From Ensifer sp. WSM1721 (GTDB lineage Bacteria > Pseudomonadota > Alphaproteobacteria > Rhizobiales > Rhizobiaceae), in NCBI RefSeq assembly GCF_000513895.2, contig NZ_CP165785.1, positions 124,001-188,000 of the forward strand: a DNA stretch of 64,000 nt, written 5' to 3'. The notes beneath the pieces are model-generated. The model did not search any database, was not told where the DNA came from, and saw only the letters and a program-made list of their open reading frames with translations. This document shows positions 61,654-64,000 of this stretch, in pieces; within the stretch, counting starts at the first letter, position 1; every line of letters starts with the position of its first letter. Position numbers and translations under genes: made by a program.

Positions 61654-63024
61654 ATGACGCTGGGTCCAGCGCAAGACAGCGATGTAGCCGGGGCAAGTAC
61701 CGGCAAACGATCCGAGGCGGCGTTCCTGCGGGAGCGGAAGGTTGTGCCAGGCGGGTCAATGCGCGCTGCCTCTTGGTTCCAGCCGCATCCGCCCTATGCT
61801 GCACGTGGTGAAGGGTGCTGGGTCGTCGACATTGATGGACGGCGCCTTCTTGATTGCGCGAACAACTTCTTCTCGCTAATTCACGGTCATGCTTTTGGTC
61901 CCGTTCTCGATGCCGTGCGTGAGGCGATGACCAAAGGAACGGCGTTTGGCATGCCGACCGAGAGCGAGATCCTGCTAGCCGAAGCGTTGGCTGCCAGGAG
62001 TCCGCGGATGGAGCAGACGCGTTTCTGTAATTCCGGGACCGAGGCGGTTCTGGCCGCAGTGAAAGGCGCGCGCGCATTAACCGGTCGGCATAGGATAGCA
62101 AAGTTCGAGGGCTGTTATCACGGCGCCTACGATTGGGTTGAGGTCAGTCTCGATCCAGCGCCTGCCAATTGGGACGATGAGAACGGTAACCCCGCATCGG
62201 TTCGCTGCAATGCCGGAACACCGGACTCCGTGCTGCGCGAGACGGTCGTTCTTCCGTACGACGATCCTCAGCGCTGCGCCGACATCCTGCGACGCGAAGG
62301 TCGCTCGCTGGCCGCGGTCATCGTCGATCCTCACGCCTCGCGGGCCGGCACTGTGCCGATGACGAAGGAAACTGCCACCGTTGTGCAGGCGGCCTGCCGT
62401 CGGGACGGAATCATGCTGATCGCCGACGAGGTAATCAGCTTTCGGCTCTCGTTTGAAGGTGCTTCGCCGCTCTTTGGCCTCGAACCGGATCTGGTGACAA
62501 CGGCCAAGATCATTGGCGGCGGATTGCCCATCGGCGCGGTTTCCGGACCAGCCGATCGCATGTCGGTCTTCGACCATTCTACTGGGAAGCCCAAGGTGTC
62601 GATGGGTGGGACATTCAGCGCCAATCCGCTCAGCATGGCGGCGGGCTTGGCCTCGCTTGCACACTATTGCCAATCGGCTGTAGATCGAATGAACGGACTC
62701 GGCGACAGACTTCGGCAGGAGGTTCGCAACGGGTTCGCCAAGGCCGGTGTGGCTGCGACCGTGACGGGAATGGGGTCATTGTTCCGGCTTCACTTGGGTC
62801 CAGATGAAGTGACTGGCTACCGAAGCGCGTTTGCGAATGCCGAAAAGGCGAAGCTAACTCGCCGGATCCACTTGGCAATGTTGAATGAAAGCATCCTCCT
62901 TACGCCCAACTGCTCAGGGGCGCTTTCCACTCCCATGACCGGAGCTGAGGTTCTTTCGATTGCGGACAAACTCGTACACGTCGTCGAAAGAGAGCTTAGC
63001 GCTCGCCAGGGCGTAGCAGGCTAG
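61654..63024 (+). CDS. Class-III aminotransferase (glutamate-1-semialdehyde-aminomutase-like)
   Basis: A 456-aa PLP enzyme of the GSA/omega-aminotransferase group: RRLLDCANNFFSLIHGHAFGPVLDAV, TRFCNSGTEAVLAAVKGAR (PLP phosphate site), FEGCYHGAYDW, MLIADEVISFRLSFEG (Asp) and TTAKIIGGGLPIGAVSGP with the Schiff-base Lys. It is not HemL by context, since no heme genes are near; it probably transaminates an aldehyde or oxo-acid substrate of the pathway. The frame upstream begins at 61654 after a G-rich stretch. A broken copy of its first ~90 codons is at 52586. Confidence 0.85.
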   Translation: MTLGPAQDSDVAGASTGKRSEAAFLRERKVVPGGSMRAASWFQPHPPYAARGEGCWVVDIDGRRLLDCANNFFSLIHGHAFGPVLDAVREAMTKGTAFGMPTESEILLAEALAARSPRMEQTRFCNSGTEAVLAAVKGARALTGRHRIAKFEGCYHGAYDWVEVSLDPAPANWDDENGNPASVRCNAGTPDSVLRETVVLPYDDPQRCADILRREGRSLAAVIVDPHASRAGTVPMTKETATVVQAACRRDGIMLIADEVISFRLSFEGASPLFGLEPDLVTTAKIIGGGLPIGAVSGPADRMSVFDHSTGKPKVSMGGTFSANPLSMAAGLASLAHYCQSAVDRMNGLGDRLRQEVRNGFAKAGVAATVTGMGSLFRLHLGPDEVTGYRSAFANAEKAKLTRRIHLAMLNESILLTPNCSGALSTPMTGAEVLSIADKLVHVVERELSARQGVAG

Positions 63025-63085
63025 AGGTGGAGAGTGTCGCTAAAACGTTGATGAGTTTGACGCATATAGCAAAGACAAACCAGGG

Positions 63086-64000
63086 ATGAGTGGACGGCCA
63101 ATGTTAGTTACACCTTACCGAGTGGGAGTTGATATCGGCGGCACTTTTACCGACCTGGTCATGGTCGATGCCAGAGGCGCCGTACGCGCGTTCAAAGCGC
63201 CTTCGGTGCCGTCCGATCCGACGGAGGGTGTGCTATCCGCAGTACGACTGGCGGCCGACTCGTTGGGAATTGATGTCCAGTCGTTCCTCTCCAATACCGA
63301 ACTATTTGTGCACGGTTCGACCATTGCTACGAACACGCTGCTCGAAAAGAAGGGCGCGAAGGTCGGGCTTCTCGTCACGGAAGGCTTCCGAGACTCGCTG
63401 GAGATCAGGAGATCCATCCGCGAGAATGTGTGGGATCATCGACGGCCGTTTCCACAGGTACTGGTTCCCCGTTACTTGCGCCTACCGGTGACTGAGCGAA
63501 TCGAGCACGATGGCACAGTGCGGATCCCTTTCAATCCGGATTCCGTTGCCGCGGCGGCGCGCGTTTTTGCAGAGGAAGGTGTCGAGGCAGTCGCGATCTG
63601 CCTACTGCATTCCTATGCCAACCCAGCACACGAGAGCGCAGCGAAGGCCGAGCTTAAGAGACATCTTCCCGATATCTGGGTCACCGCTTCGTCGGACATC
63701 GCGCCGACAATCGGCGAGTACGAGAGAACGTCCACGACAGTTGTCAACGCCTATGTCTCGCGACGGGTCGTCCCCTATCTCGAGAGCCTGGCTTGGCGGC
63801 TCGCAGCGTTAGGACTGCCGCGCAAGCTCTTGATGATCCAATCAAACGGCGGAGCGATCTCGATTGACGAAATCGGCCATGCGCCCGCGAGCCTCGTTCT
63901 CTCGGGGCCTGCAGCCGGCGTCGGTTCGCTGAAGTTCTTTGGCCAGGATACCGGATCGGATCACCTGATCTCGATCGAGGTTGGCGGAACGAGCTGCGAC
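63086..64000 (+). CDS. N-methylhydantoinase A / 5-oxoprolinase family, HyuA-type subunit (partial)
   Basis: An open frame running off the right edge, about 305 residues of an expected ~690. It begins MSGRPMLVTPYRVGVDIGGTFTDLVMVD, the ATP-binding DIGGTFTD hallmark of hydantoinase A/oxoprolinase, followed by TELFVHGSTIATNTLLEKKGAKVGLLVTEGFRDSLEIRR, YERTSTTVVNAYVS, and LMIQSNGGAI, then VLSGPAAGVGSLKF. ATP-dependent ring opening of a hydantoin- or oxoproline-like compound is expected. A start at 63101 (MLVTPYRVG) is also possible. Its position behind the ABC importer, GMC dehydrogenase and aminotransferase suggests a common catabolic pathway. Confidence 0.9.
   Translation, partial: MSGRPMLVTPYRVGVDIGGTFTDLVMVDARGAVRAFKAPSVPSDPTEGVLSAVRLAADSLGIDVQSFLSNTELFVHGSTIATNTLLEKKGAKVGLLVTEGFRDSLEIRRSIRENVWDHRRPFPQVLVPRYLRLPVTERIEHDGTVRIPFNPDSVAAAARVFAEEGVEAVAICLLHSYANPAHESAAKAELKRHLPDIWVTASSDIAPTIGEYERTSTTVVNAYVSRRVVPYLESLAWRLAALGLPRKLLMIQSNGGAISIDEIGHAPASLVLSGPAAGVGSLKFFGQDTGSDHLISIEVGGTSCD

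Overview
The window looks like an accessory replicon or accessory chromosomal region of an alphaproteobacterium in the Rhizobiaceae, most likely Sinorhizobium/Ensifer. The basis is the high-GC codon use, a protein very close to the rhizobial regulator SyrB (27832-28287), an IS427-type element, and the dominance of catabolic operons each paired with its own regulator and transporter. This placement rests on recalled protein families; no search was run. I saw no rRNA, tRNA or CRISPR array.

Layout. (1) 1-7254: a homoprotocatechuate (hpa) module for 4-hydroxyphenylacetate: aromatic-amino-acid decarboxylase (cut by the left edge), VOC-type ring-cleavage dioxygenase, semialdehyde dehydrogenase, isomerase, flavin reductase and monooxygenase, with a divergent AraC-type regulator. 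(2) 7346-16999: an APH-type small-molecule kinase, a class-III PLP enzyme resembling phospho-lyases, a second class-III aminotransferase, a HAD phosphatase, a Tm-1-like protein and an IclR regulator, divergent from an APC permease and an aldehyde dehydrogenase. I read this as uptake and breakdown of an amino alcohol or hydroxy-amino acid. (3) 17000-29200: a loosely organised zone with decayed TetR and MarR genes, cytochrome b561, a YihY/BrkB membrane protein, an IS66 scar, an amidohydrolase, a DnaQ-like exonuclease, three SyrB-related coiled-coil proteins, a deaminase and an IS427-type element with a broken transposase.

(4) 29287-37048: one six-gene minus-strand operon for a Dpp/Opp-type ABC importer with fused ATPases, followed by CapA-like and PepT-like enzymes. 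(5) 38642-45895: a second HpaB-like monooxygenase divergent from an operon encoding an FAD-synthetase-like protein, flavin reductase, intradiol dioxygenase, muconate-cycloisomerase-like enzyme, SCP2-like protein, alpha/beta hydrolase and LysR regulator, which looks like a self-contained ortho-cleavage pathway. (6) 46141-50189: an AHL-type LuxR gene, a perfect 24-bp palindrome, and a tightly packed methyltransferase / unknown 467-aa protein / GNAT operon.

(7) 50398-52850: gene debris (an oxidoreductase tail, a pntA-like pseudogene, a broken aminotransferase 5' end) around one intact Gfo/Idh/MocA oxidoreductase. (8) 53017-64000: a polyamine-type ABC importer with a fused two-domain permease, a glyoxalase-like protein, a 2-hydroxyacid dehydrogenase, a GMC oxidoreductase with small subunit, a GSA-like aminotransferase and a HyuA-type hydantoinase cut by the right edge. 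The 5' region of the aminotransferase, including its operator-like palindrome, is duplicated as a broken copy about 9 kb upstream.

The strongest candidates for something undescribed are the LuxR-controlled operon in (6), the flavin-monooxygenase/ortho-cleavage module in (5) and the kinase/phospho-lyase pathway in (2).
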